Positions 1 through 6,304 are shown, counted from the stretch's first letter. The stretch is 6,732 nt of DNA from Phycisphaerales bacterium (GCA_011055475.1 DSDH01000212.1:1-6732); one strand, 5' to 3'. Program-made: numbers and translations. Notes: generated by a model not told the origin, from the sequence alone.

Positions 1-1
1 C

Positions 2-166
2 GTCAAAACCGAGAACCTCCTGGCCGCCGAATCGCGTATCTCCGACGTGGACGTGGCCCGCGAGGTCGCCGGCCTGACGCGAAATCAGGTCATCGCCCGC
101 AGCGCGATGGCCGCTCAGGCCCAAGCCAAGACCACGTCGCAGATTGTAACGATGTTGCTGGGCTGA
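2..166 (+). CDS. Flagellin, C-terminal end (partial at left edge)
   Basis: The first bases read in frame as the last 54 residues of a flagellin, ending in TGA at 164-166; the start lies outside the window. The motif ENLLAAESRISDVDVAREV followed by LTRNQVIARSAMAAQAQA matches the conserved C-terminal D0 helix of bacterial flagellins (family pattern N-L-x-A-A-x-S-R-I-x-D-x-D-x-A, then a LTRxQIL-like stretch and an AQAN-like end). This helix packs against the N-terminal D0 helix in the filament core, and is also the region recognised by export chaperones of the FliS type. The protein would be secreted through the flagellar type III apparatus and polymerised as the filament. The tail SQIVTMLLG resembles the usual hydrophobic Leu-Leu terminus. 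A strong terminator follows 58 nt downstream, so this gene ends its transcript. Flagellin paralogues cannot be told apart from this fragment, so no symbol is given. Confidence 0.93.
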   Translation, partial: VKTENLLAAESRISDVDVAREVAGLTRNQVIARSAMAAQAQAKTTSQIVTMLLG

Positions 167-223
167 TCGCCGGATCGATCGCCCAGCGTGCGGAATTCAT
201 ACGGCCTACGCCTCGTTCCGCCT

Positions 224-265
224 GGTCCGGGCCGGCGATCCCTTGCCGACCCGGACCCCTTTTTT
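224..265 (+). terminator. Intrinsic terminator of the flagellin gene
   Basis: A perfect 8-bp outer stem (GGTCCGGG 224-231 with CCCGGACC 250-257) continues, after one C/A mismatch, into a 4-bp inner stem (CGGC 233-236 with GCCG 245-248) around an 8-nt loop. Two C residues and then a run of six T (260-265) follow. This is the standard rho-independent design in the flagellin direction. On the opposite strand there is no T-run after the stem, so it should not stop the convergent LamG transcript efficiently. Confidence 0.88.
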
Positions 266-303
266 GCGCCTCATGTGCGGACCTGTCGCCACCTTGGCCG
301 AGA

Positions 304-2430
304 TTATTCCTCGGCTTCAACCAGGTGGGACAGCAGCCACTCGCCGGCCATCTCGGCCAGGTCCAGAAGGTCCACTCGGCAATCCGGCACGCCCTCGGGC
401 CCTGTGACGTCAAACTGCAAGGCCGGATACCGCACGCAGATGCTGGCCTCCGGCACCATGCGCACGTATTCCTCCGCGATGGCAAACGCATCGACGGCGT
501 AGTTGTAGAACCGCACATCGTCAATCTGCCCGCGGAAGAAGAAGTCGTGCAGCGGATTCTCATTGGCGCCGGCCCCGATCAGTAGATCGCGGAAGCGGTT
601 GGTGCGATAGGCGGCGCCGGTCTGCTCAACGGCCACTGCGCCGTTGATGTAGAGCCTTCTGCGGCCCAGCAATGTATCGCGACCGTCGTCCAGCCGCTCC
701 TGGGCCTCGAAGGTGACGGCGATGAAGACCCACTCGTCGAGATGGACGTCGTTGACCGGATCGGCGGTGGACATGCCCGACCAACTTCCGGCCACGCCGG
801 GTGTCCAGAACTGCCACTTGTTGTTATTGGCGGCATAGATGATATACCCCTGGGTGGGGTTGTCATGGCGACCGCTGACCAAGGCGCGATAGGCCCCCAC
901 GCCTCCGGACACGTTCGCCCACGCCGTCACGGTGAAGCTCTCGGTGTTCAACTCCGGCGACCAGGGCACGGTCACGGCCGACTGGCCATCCAGATCGATC
1001 GCCATGCCCCCCGCGAAGCTGCCCGGCACGTAGTTGGGCTCGCCGAACGGTTGGCCGTCGTGCGTGCCCACCGAATCGGCCAGGGATTCCTCAAATTCCC
1101 ACTGGGCCACCAGCCGCTGGGTCATCAGCAGCACGGGCGCGGACACGTCTTCGCCGACGGCGTTGGACAGGATGCAGTACACGTAGCCCTCCAGGTCCGC
1201 GGTCACGTTGGGCACCACCAGCGTGCTCAGATCGGCGCCGGCGCCCAACAGGGTGTCATCTTCCGAGACCACGGGGTCGGGCGAGAGGAACCACTCGTAG
1301 AGGGTCTGGTTCCGTCCGACGATGCTGAACGTGGCATCCTGACCGGCGGGGACGATCTGCTCATGCGGCCCGACCTCGACGACGGGCGTCTCGGGTTCGG
1401 TGGTGAACGACCAGACCACTCCCGGATGGAGAATATCCGGCCCTGGCGCGTTGGGCTCGTAGGCATCCACCCGCCAGAAGTAGGTCGTGTTGTAGGCCAG
1501 CGGACCGTCGAACTCCACGAAGGTCTCGGCCTGCCGCTCGGCGATTCGAACGGATGGATCGGCCGAGGTCACTTTCAGCTCGTTGGGGTCGAAGTACACA
1601 TCGTACGCCACGACATCATACGTGTCGGGCGCCGACCAGCTCAGATCGGTGTCGATCGAGATCAGCGGCAGGCCGTTGCCGGGCGTGGGGTCCCAGCTTT
1701 GACGGTGGATCACGCCGAGGTATACGGCGGGGTTATAGATCTTGCCCTGGTTCCAGTCGCCGCCGCCGCCGGCCCAGCGATTGATGCCGATGGGCCGATT
1801 CAGCGAATCACCGAAGGCCGTCTTGACGACCGGCGCGGACGCGACGAGCGTCAGGCCCGTGCCGGACAGATCATCCAGCCAGAGCCGCGCCTCGCCGGCC
1901 AGACTGCCATCACCGGCGACCGCGTTGCCCAGCGTATCGAATTCGGCGACGACGTGGTACCACTGCCGCGACTCGATGGGGACGCCCACGATGTAGGCGC
2001 TGTTGGAGAAGATGAATTGGATCTGGCCCTCGAAGGTGCGCAGGGCCTCAGTGCCGGCGTAGTCGAGCAGCTTGCGGATGTCGGTGTAGTTGCCCGGCCA
2101 GTAGAACCAGACATCCATGGTGTAGCCGCCATGGGCGACGACGATGCCGTTCTCCAGCAGGTCGACCGCGTTCGTTCGGCCATGTCCGCCGCTGGCGCCG
2201 GTCAACGAGCCGCCCGCACCGCCAGGCGGTACATCGCCGTTCAGATAGCCGCCGGTGGAATCCATCGTGCCGTCGTTGCCGGCGGAACTGAGATCCACGA
2301 TCGCCGTGGAGGTCCCATTGTACGAGTCCGGAAACGCGTACTCAAACACCGGGGTCAGGGCCGCTTTGGCCGCGACGCCCACCCAGAGCGCCACTACGAA
2401 CAGAATGAACACCTTGCGAACACTCATCAT
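304..2430 (-). CDS. Secreted LamG-FN3-Ig-LamG protein with dockerin-like tail
   Basis: The 708-residue product begins with a Sec signal peptide: K6, a hydrophobic core at about 7-20, and an A-K-A cleavage site after residue 23. Visible modules in order are a LamG/concanavalin-A-like domain (about 26-242, with W109/W111 and a QWYHVVAEF strand at 156-164), an FN3-like domain (about 255-345, YDVYF, NTTYFWRVDAYEP, WSFTT), an Ig-like domain (about 350-435, ending EGYVYCILSNAVG), a second and clearer LamG domain (about 438-655, VAQWEFEESLADSVG, DEWVFIAVTF, RLYINGAVA, GQIDDVRFYNYA), and a tail with C665 and PDCRVDLLDLAEMAGEWL (682-699). That tail resembles the single dockerin-like repeat at the end of many planctomycete exoproteins. 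No catalytic domain is seen, so a carbohydrate-binding, adhesive or surface role is inferred. Two adjacent ATGs exist: GGAGGG (2434-2439) lies 3 nt before the first and 6 nt before the second (2427), so the true start may be 2427. The gene runs convergent to flagellin and divergent from fliA. Confidence 0.85.
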   Translation of the reverse strand: MMSVRKVFILFVVALWVGVAAKAALTPVFEYAFPDSYNGTSTAIVDLSSAGNDGTMDSTGGYLNGDVPPGGAGGSLTGASGGHGRTNAVDLLENGIVVAHGGYTMDVWFYWPGNYTDIRKLLDYAGTEALRTFEGQIQFIFSNSAYIVGVPIESRQWYHVVAEFDTLGNAVAGDGSLAGEARLWLDDLSGTGLTLVASAPVVKTAFGDSLNRPIGINRWAGGGGDWNQGKIYNPAVYLGVIHRQSWDPTPGNGLPLISIDTDLSWSAPDTYDVVAYDVYFDPNELKVTSADPSVRIAERQAETFVEFDGPLAYNTTYFWRVDAYEPNAPGPDILHPGVVWSFTTEPETPVVEVGPHEQIVPAGQDATFSIVGRNQTLYEWFLSPDPVVSEDDTLLGAGADLSTLVVPNVTADLEGYVYCILSNAVGEDVSAPVLLMTQRLVAQWEFEESLADSVGTHDGQPFGEPNYVPGSFAGGMAIDLDGQSAVTVPWSPELNTESFTVTAWANVSGGVGAYRALVSGRHDNPTQGYIIYAANNNKWQFWTPGVAGSWSGMSTADPVNDVHLDEWVFIAVTFEAQERLDDGRDTLLGRRRLYINGAVAVEQTGAAYRTNRFRDLLIGAGANENPLHDFFFRGQIDDVRFYNYAVDAFAIAEEYVRMVPEASICVRYPALQFDVTGPEGVPDCRVDLLDLAEMAGEWLLSHLVEAEE

Positions 2431-2484
2431 TCACCCTCCAATAATAGGTTTACGCGCTCGACACCACCAGTCGGCTTAGACAGT

Positions 2485-2490
2485 AGTATA
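2485..2490 (-). promoter_or_regulatory. Candidate -10 element for the LamG protein gene
   Basis: On the minus strand the hexamer TATACT lies about 55 nt upstream of the LamG start codons and matches TATAAT at five of six positions. No good -35 hexamer is found 16-18 nt upstream, where the best window (CTCGCA) matches TTGACA at only three positions. If real, it is a weak or activator-dependent sigma-70-type promoter. Confidence 0.3.
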
Positions 2491-2898
2491 GCCTGATGGT
2501 TCGCGGGATGCGAGTCCTTTCTGAGGCCCCCGGTCACACCGTGCCGGCCTGTGATGGATGGCGGAGGCAATTGCATCATGGCCGGGCTTGCGCCGGCCGA
2601 ACGTGCTGCAACGACCGGTGCGGACCGGAACCGACGAGGAGGGCGTTCACAGCTCCGCCATGTGTTCCGCCAACAGCATGTCAGAACATCGCGCCGATCC
2701 GCAGCGACTTGCGGAGGCGCCGTTGTCAACCGGGAAGTCCGAGACCTGCAAGAACGGCCGCGAACGGTCCCTGTCAAGGCAGATCCGATGAAGCTCTGAA
2801 CGTCGATCTACCGGGAGGGGGCCCGTTTCTCTCAGGCCAGGGCCGACTCCCGTCCATCCCCTCTCCCGGCATTCCTGAAGGAAATGTGCGAATTTGCC

Positions 2899-2926
2899 TC
2901 AAGTCGCGGGTCGGACCGGCCGATAC
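2899..2926 (+). promoter_or_regulatory. Candidate sigma-28 (FliA-type) promoter of fliA
   Basis: GCCGATAC at 2919-2926 matches seven of eight bases of the sigma-28 -10 consensus GCCGATAA. Upstream, TCAAGT at 2899-2904 resembles the -35 consensus TAAAGT, with 16 nt between TCAA and the -10 element, within the usual 14-16 nt. Transcription would begin near 2933, leaving a leader of about 110 nt before fliA. Since sigma-28 genes often transcribe themselves, this points to positive autoregulation. The -35 box is imperfect and the call rests on two short motifs. Confidence 0.5.
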
Positions 2927-3025
2927 CACTCTTTCCGAAAGCCTTTTTTGCCCTTTGGCACCCCCTGTGGAATGCGGAGGATGCGCTGGTTATCGGGCAT
3001 TCGATACAGCAGCGAACGGACCGGA

Positions 3026-3043
3026 TGTTACACGGAGGTAACA
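3026..3043 (+). promoter_or_regulatory. Hairpin presenting the fliA Shine-Dalgarno in its loop
   Basis: TGTTAC (3026-3031) and GTAACA (3038-3043) are perfect reverse complements separated by ACGGAG. The ribosome binding site GGAGG (3034-3038) falls in the loop, with its last G in the stem, and ends 6 nt before the ATG at 3045. The element supports the choice of start. The same dyad could alternatively be a DNA operator. Confidence 0.45.
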
Positions 3044-3044
3044 G

Positions 3045-3827
3045 ATGAATGCTGCATCGGAGACGATCCAGGGGACGTGGGAGCAATTCCTCAAGAACCA
3101 CGATGACGCAAGTCGCAATGCCCTCATTCTTCATTACCTGCCCCTCGTTCGATACACCGCGGAGAGCGTCTATGCCAGACTGCCCTCCAGCGTGGAACGG
3201 GACGACCTGATCCACGCGGGGATCCTCGCCATGATCCGGGCCGTTGACCGGTTCGATCTCGGCCGAGGCATCCTGTTCGAGACCTACTGCTCTCGCCGGG
3301 TCGAAGGGGCCATGATCGATTATCTGCGGAGGACGGACTGGATCCCCAGGCTCGTTCGAGATCGCAGTCGGAGGTTGGAGAAGACTCGACAGACACTCCT
3401 GTCCCTCCTGGGGCGGGCGCCCACGGACGAAGAAATGGCCGCCGACCTCAAGCTCGATATGGATACGTTCCGGCGGTTTCAGCGAGACGCCAATGCGATC
3501 TCCTTGATTTCACTCCAGGGCAATGGCGGCGACGGGGATGAGCAGGACGAGTTTCAGCAGATCCAGGTCATCCGGGATGCGAAGAGCCGCGACCCTCTCG
3601 TGGAGGTTCAGAAGCAAGATACAAAAGAGTATGCCACACGGGGGCTGTCCAGGGAAGAGAAGCTCATCATCACCCTATACTACTTCGAGGGAATGACAAT
3701 GCGGGAGATCGGCGCGGCCTTGGGCATTTCCGAATCCAGGGTGTGTCAGATTCATTCTTCGGTCATTGCGCGACTCAAGGCCCGTCTGAACAGCTCGCCC
3801 TTTCGCGACCTGTTCGAAGCGGGGTAG
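3045..3827 (+). CDS. fliA: RNA polymerase sigma-28 factor FliA/WhiG family
   Basis: The 260-residue protein has the length and domain order of flagellar sigma-28. Region 2 (about 25-100) contains LVRYTAESVYARLP, the core-binding DDLIHAGILAMIRAVDRFD (53-71), and the -10-contacting stretch FETYCSRRVEGAMIDYLRRTDWIPRLVR (78-105). The WIPRLVR piece corresponds to the WVPR-x-x-R signature of FliA. Region 3 (about 114-157) has the conserved GRAPTDEEMAADL. After a charged linker (158-198), region 4 (about 201-248) has LSREEKLIITLYYFEGMTMREIGAALGISESRVCQIHSS, the -35-binding helix-turn-helix. It would direct RNA polymerase to late flagellar promoters such as that of flagellin, normally held inactive by the anti-sigma factor FlgM. 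No flgM is seen nearby. The start is supported by GGAGG 6 nt upstream. A sporulation or stress sigma of the same family (WhiG, SigB/F) is possible, but the DW-PR motif and nearby flagellin favour FliA. Confidence 0.9.
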   Translation: MNAASETIQGTWEQFLKNHDDASRNALILHYLPLVRYTAESVYARLPSSVERDDLIHAGILAMIRAVDRFDLGRGILFETYCSRRVEGAMIDYLRRTDWIPRLVRDRSRRLEKTRQTLLSLLGRAPTDEEMAADLKLDMDTFRRFQRDANAISLISLQGNGGDGDEQDEFQQIQVIRDAKSRDPLVEVQKQDTKEYATRGLSREEKLIITLYYFEGMTMREIGAALGISESRVCQIHSSVIARLKARLNSSPFRDLFEAG

Positions 3828-3871
3828 CCATTTTTCTTCATAAGCTCTCTTCATGACTTTCAAGGATCGGT

Positions 3872-3936
3872 TCAAAAACCAGCCCCTCGGAGGGCAGACT
3901 GCTACTGATTCGGTTGGGCAATCGAGGCTGTTTTGA
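3872..3936. terminator. Possible bidirectional terminator between fliA and tRNA-Lys
   Basis: TCAAAAACCAGCCCCTCG (3872-3889) pairs with CGAGGCTGTTTTGA (3923-3936) over 14 bp with two 2-nt bulges. The left arm carries an A-run and the right arm TTTT, so each strand has a stem followed by U residues, as expected between convergent genes. The loop is long (33 nt), with a small GATT/AATC stem inside, and the bulges weaken it, so efficiency is doubtful. The rest of 3828-4007 holds A- and T-rich tracts and no gene. Confidence 0.4.
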
Positions 3937-4007
3937 GGGGTCGAAAGGACCGGAACAGAAGGGGTAGGATTCTCATAAACCCTGACGCAAAAATGAAGAT
4001 AGAAAAA

Positions 4008-4080
4008 TGAGAGTGCAGGGACTCGAACCCTGGACCTACGGCTTAAAAGGCCGTTGCTCTACCGACTGAGCTACACTCCC
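4008..4080 (-). tRNA. tRNA-Lys (anticodon TTT)
   Basis: The minus strand folds into a canonical 73-nt cloverleaf. The acceptor GGGAGTG pairs with CACTCTC (one G-T pair). The D arm is GCTC-AGTCGGTA-GAGC, the anticodon arm ACGGC-CTTTTAA-GCCGT, the variable loop AGGTC, and the T arm CAGGG-TTCGAGT-CCCTG, with discriminator A. The loop CTTTTAA gives anticodon TTT, which decodes lysine AAA and, by wobble, AAG. The 3' CCA is not encoded: the discriminator A is followed by TTTTTC, so a CCA-adding enzyme is needed. Two T5 runs just downstream on the minus strand may help end transcription. Confidence 0.96.
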
Positions 4081-4132
4081 GTATGTGCCGCCGAGATGCA
4101 CGACGCCCAGGACGGGCGGATCACCGGCATTG

Positions 4133-4161
4133 CTTGTACCGCCAGCGGCGGTCGCGGTCAA
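4133..4161 (-). promoter_or_regulatory. Candidate sigma-70 promoter of tRNA-Lys
   Basis: On the minus strand TTGACC (4161-4156, five of six bases of TTGACA) lies exactly 17 nt before TACAAG (4138-4133, four of six of TATAAT). The predicted start, near 4126, would give a leader of about 45 nt before the tRNA. The leader contains a small hairpin (CGCCC/GGGCG, 4104-4118). The 203-nt gap to the membrane protein gene and this promoter suggest that the tRNA is transcribed on its own, although read-through from the upstream cluster cannot be excluded. Confidence 0.5.
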
Positions 4162-4283
4162 GCGTCGATCCGGCACAAAGCGGGCTGCCGGAGGACCCGA
4201 CGCGGCGCCGCACGGGCCGCCCGGTGATTGCGGATCAAGCATTCGGCCAACGGCGCCCCGGCCGGTGGTCGCGTGGTCGCCGC

Positions 4284-4691
4284 TCACCGCCGACGCGGCA
4301 GGCGACTGAGCAACGTCAGCACCATCACGCCGAGCAGGACCGTCAGCGGGCCCTCGGTCCACGTCCACAACGCCGGCAGCCCCAGCACCGCATCCAGCCA
4401 CGTCACGCCCAGGCCGCCGGCGATGGCGATGCCCGCGAACAGCCGCAGGGCCGGGCGATAGCGCGGCAGGTCGCTCGAAAACAGCCACAGGAAGCCGCCC
4501 ATCATCGCGTACATCGCCGACAGCGTCCGCGTCAGGTAGCTCAGCAGCGGCGTGTACTCCAGCGGGCCCATCCCGATGCGCTCGTGGATCGCGGCCATCC
4601 ACGCGAACGGGCAGAAGACGAACACCAGTGCACACAACCCGGCCAAGCCGGTCAGCCGGAGCAGCACGATCAGGAGCGTTCGGGCGGTCAT
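4284..4691 (-). CDS. Small four-helix integral membrane protein, function unknown
   Basis: The 135-residue product has four hydrophobic stretches, at about 5-27, 51-72, 82-104 and 112-130, and a basic C-terminus (RLPRRR), so it is an inner-membrane protein with both ends probably cytoplasmic. Between helices 1 and 2 is an amphipathic stretch, FAWMAAIHERIGMGPLEYTPLL (29-50), and helix 2 contains LSAMYAMMGGFLWLFSSD, followed by the basic loop RYRP. I recall similar small hypothetical proteins in planctomycetes but know no function. An upstream ATG at 4754 would add 21 hydrophilic residues. The ATG at 4691 is preferred because it immediately precedes the first helix and has AAGGGA about 8 nt upstream. 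It lies 66 nt downstream of the GNAT gene and is probably co-transcribed with it. Confidence 0.7.
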   Translation of the reverse strand: MTARTLLIVLLRLTGLAGLCALVFVFCPFAWMAAIHERIGMGPLEYTPLLSYLTRTLSAMYAMMGGFLWLFSSDLPRYRPALRLFAGIAIAGGLGVTWLDAVLGLPALWTWTEGPLTVLLGVMVLTLLSRLPRRR

Positions 4692-4757
4692 ATCGGCATC
4701 CCTTACTGGGCTCGCGGCTCCGGAGTGCCCACGGCCGGCCGCGAGAGCGGACACGGA

Positions 4758-5243
4758 TCAGAACTCGGTCTCATACACGGCATAGGCCGTTCGCGTCAGG
4801 CCCAGGGCGGCATAGGCCTGCTGGGCGACGGCGTTGTTGTGCTCCACGTACAGCCGCAGGCCGCACGCGTCGGCGTCGTCGCGGGCGCGTCGCACGAGCT
4901 CGCCGTACAGGCGTCGCAGGAGCCCGCGCCGCCGGAATTCGGGCCGCACGTAGAGACTTTGGATCCACCAGAAGCAGCCATCCCGCCAGTCGGACCATTC
5001 GTAGGTGACCATCAGCGCGGCGACGACGCAATCGGTGGTCTGCGCGACCAGATAGAACCCCAGGTCCGGGCGATCCATCAGGCGGCGCACGCCGCGGCGA
5101 ACCCGGTCCGCATCGAGGTCGCGATCCTCGGTCTCGCGGGCCATGGCGACGTTGAACGCGGCGATCGTCTCGGCATCGTCCGGCCGGGCCGTGCGGACCA
5201 TCAGGTCCCCGGCCGTGTCAGCGGGCTTGGCGGGTCGGCTCAC
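4758..5243 (-). CDS. GNAT family N-acetyltransferase
   Basis: From a GTG start the product is 161 residues. It shows a complete GNAT fold: an N-terminal VRTARPDDAETIAAFN strand-helix (16-31), the central GFYLVAQTTDCVVAALMVTYEWSDW (62-86), and motif A SLYVRPEFRRRGLLRRLYGEL (96-116). R104-R105-R106-G107-L108-L109 there is the acetyl-CoA pyrophosphate-binding loop. Motif B follows with LRLYVEHNNAVAQQAYAALGL (129-149). It would transfer an acetyl group from acetyl-CoA to an amine; the substrate cannot be read from sequence. The WSDWRDG...FWWIQSLYV stretch marks a bacterial subfamily with Trp-rich strands before motif A. The frame is open further upstream, to 5447, but that extension is Arg-rich and overlaps the reductase gene. 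GTG at 5243 is preferred because AAAGGAG lies 10 nt before it. ATG at 5201 (147 residues) is the alternative. Confidence 0.85.
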   Translation of the reverse strand: MSRPAKPADTAGDLMVRTARPDDAETIAAFNVAMARETEDRDLDADRVRRGVRRLMDRPDLGFYLVAQTTDCVVAALMVTYEWSDWRDGCFWWIQSLYVRPEFRRRGLLRRLYGELVRRARDDADACGLRLYVEHNNAVAQQAYAALGLTRTAYAVYETEF

Positions 5244-5253
5244 GTGCGGCTTA

Positions 5254-5260
5254 CTCCTTT
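5254..5260 (-). promoter_or_regulatory. Shine-Dalgarno deciding the GNAT start
   Basis: AAAGGAG on the minus strand, 10 nt before the GTG at 5243, is the only strong ribosome binding site in the gap between the reductase and the GNAT gene. The ATG at 5201 has only a GGGGA-like sequence close to it, so translation more likely begins at the GTG. Confidence 0.6.
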
Positions 5261-5273
5261 CGCGGCGCGGCCG

Positions 5274-5289
5274 GGCACGGTCCCGTGCC
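5274..5289 (-). repeat. Intercistronic hairpin between reductase and GNAT genes
   Basis: GGCACG (5274-5279) and CGTGCC (5284-5289) form a perfect 6-bp stem around a 4-nt loop, in a very GC-rich setting 23 nt after the reductase stop codon. There is no T-run, so it is not a classical terminator. In the mRNA it would sit just upstream of the GNAT ribosome binding site and might protect the upstream message from 3' decay. Confidence 0.4.
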
Positions 5290-5311
5290 ACGGCGGGCCG
5301 GCGGTCGCGGC

Positions 5312-6259
5312 TCAGGCCGCCTCGGTCGCCTCGGCCGCCTCGGCCGCATCGGGCAGCTCGGCCAGGGCGCGGTTCATGCGTTCGATGGCCTCGTCGATCT
5401 CGGCGGTGCTCTTGAAGCCGATGACGATCGCGCTGAGGCCCGGGCAACGCATCGCGAAGCGGATGCTCTTCTCGCGGTCCTCCGGGCTGGTGAAGGCGCC
5501 CTCGCCCATGATCTTCATGCCGATGACGCCGCGCTTCTTGGCGTGCAGGACCTTAAGCTGTTCGACGACGGCCGGCACGTGCGAGGCGTCGCTCTTGGCG
5601 TTCCACCGCTCGGCGGGCGTATCCATGTTCACGCCCTGCGGATTGATGCGGACCAGGTGCACGTCGACCCAGTCGATCTCGCCGGATCGCTTCAGGGCCG
5701 GCACGCTGTGGCACGACATGCCGTGGGCGCGGATGATCTTGCGGGCCTTGGCCTCTTCGAGGGCGTCGAGGACGCGCCGGCGCTCGTCGTCCCAGTCGTG
5801 GCGGACCACGCAATGCGTCAGCACGCTGTCGATGTACTCCACGCCCAGCTCGCGGCGGTAGCGGTCCAACACCTCGAGCGGCTTTTCCGGGTTGCCCGGC
5901 ATCTTGGTCTGGATGAACAGCGTCTCGCGGGGCAGGCCCTTGATCGCCGCGGCGATCATCTCGTGGGTTCGGTACGACTCGGCCGTGTCGATGTACCGCA
6001 CGCCGCGCTCGTAGCCGTAGCGGACCAAGCGGGTCAGGCCATCCTGGCCGAGGCTGCGCTGCACGCTGCCGCCGACGCTGCCGAAGCCCATCCCCAGCCG
6101 GCAGATCCGCAGGCCCGTCTTGCCCAGCTTGACCTGATCGACGGCCGTGGGCCTTTTTGCCGGTTCGGCGGCAAGGAGGCGATCACCGACGATCAGCGCC
6201 CCCGACACCACCGCCGTACTCTCAAGGAATCGTCGCCGTGTGATCCTCTGGTCTGTCAT
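5312..6259 (-). CDS. Tat-exported aldo/keto reductase
   Basis: The 315-residue product starts with a twin-arginine signal (T7-R8-R9-R10-F11-L12, hydrophobic stretch 15-25, possible cleavage near LLAAEP at 28-33), so it should be exported already folded. The rest is a compact aldo/keto reductase barrel beginning VKLGKTGLRICRLGMGFGSVGG (43-64). The catalytic tetrad is complete: D91 (YIDTAESY), Y96, K119 (QTKMP) and H149 (VLTHC). GVIGMKIMGEGAF and the late SAIVIGFKSTAEIDEAI give the later strands of the barrel and the nucleotide-binding region. The enzyme would reduce an aldehyde or ketone with NAD(P)H, or act in reverse on a sugar-like substrate, which cannot be named. The C-terminus is an Ala/Glu-rich tail. 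The frame is open far upstream to 6727, but ATG 6259 fits: it places the Tat motif at the N-terminus and has GGAAAGGG 7 nt before it. It is probably the first gene of a cluster with the GNAT and membrane protein genes. Confidence 0.88.
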   Translation of the reverse strand: MTDQRITRRRFLESTAVVSGALIVGDRLLAAEPAKRPTAVDQVKLGKTGLRICRLGMGFGSVGGSVQRSLGQDGLTRLVRYGYERGVRYIDTAESYRTHEMIAAAIKGLPRETLFIQTKMPGNPEKPLEVLDRYRRELGVEYIDSVLTHCVVRHDWDDERRRVLDALEEAKARKIIRAHGMSCHSVPALKRSGEIDWVDVHLVRINPQGVNMDTPAERWNAKSDASHVPAVVEQLKVLHAKKRGVIGMKIMGEGAFTSPEDREKSIRFAMRCPGLSAIVIGFKSTAEIDEAIERMNRALAELPDAAEAAEATEAA

Positions 6260-6304
6260 GGCTGTACCCTTTCCGCAATGGTTTGCCTTATTCGCGACCC
6301 ACGC

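Larger units (their letters stand above)
2431..3044. other. Gene-free divergent intergenic region
   Basis: About 614 bp separate the LamG gene from fliA. Open frames here give compositionally odd Arg/Pro/Ser-rich translations with no recognisable domain and no convincing ribosome binding site, so I call no gene. Besides the regulatory candidates listed separately, there is a GC-rich hairpin GGCCGG-GCTTGCG-CCGGCC around 2580-2598 without a T-run, and a short dyad around 2870-2887. The length is generous for two divergent promoters and could hold a small RNA or a decayed gene, but the sequence gives no positive support for either. Confidence 0.5.

Noticed and set aside
742..2496. 584-codon open frame on the plus strand
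   Set aside because: It is exactly antisense to the LamG gene; its translation is Gly/Arg/His/Val-rich with no domain, as expected for a shadow frame in GC-rich coding DNA.
2427..2777. 116-codon minus-strand frame upstream of the LamG gene
   Set aside because: Arg/Ser/Pro-rich translation, no family resemblance, and it overlaps the LamG ribosome binding site and start.
2955..2970. Sigma-54-like -24 box TTGGCAC upstream of fliA
   Set aside because: The -24 half is good, but the -12 position at the correct spacing reads TGTGG instead of TTTGC, so the invariant GC is missing.
2832..3215. 127-codon minus-strand frame overlapping the fliA start
   Set aside because: It covers the fliA control region and start codon and has no recognisable domain, so it is treated as a shadow.
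4690..4697. GCCGATAT on the minus strand, resembling a sigma-28 -10 box
   Set aside because: It overlaps the start codon of the membrane protein and no TAAA-like box lies 14-16 nt upstream.
5244..5447. 68-residue N-terminal extension of the GNAT frame
   Set aside because: It is Arg-rich, overlaps the end of the reductase gene, and would bypass the AAAGGAG site placed before GTG 5243.
4083..5861. 592-codon open frame on the plus strand
   Set aside because: It runs antisense through three well-supported minus-strand genes and their spacers; the translation is Arg/Gln/Pro-rich and has no family signature.
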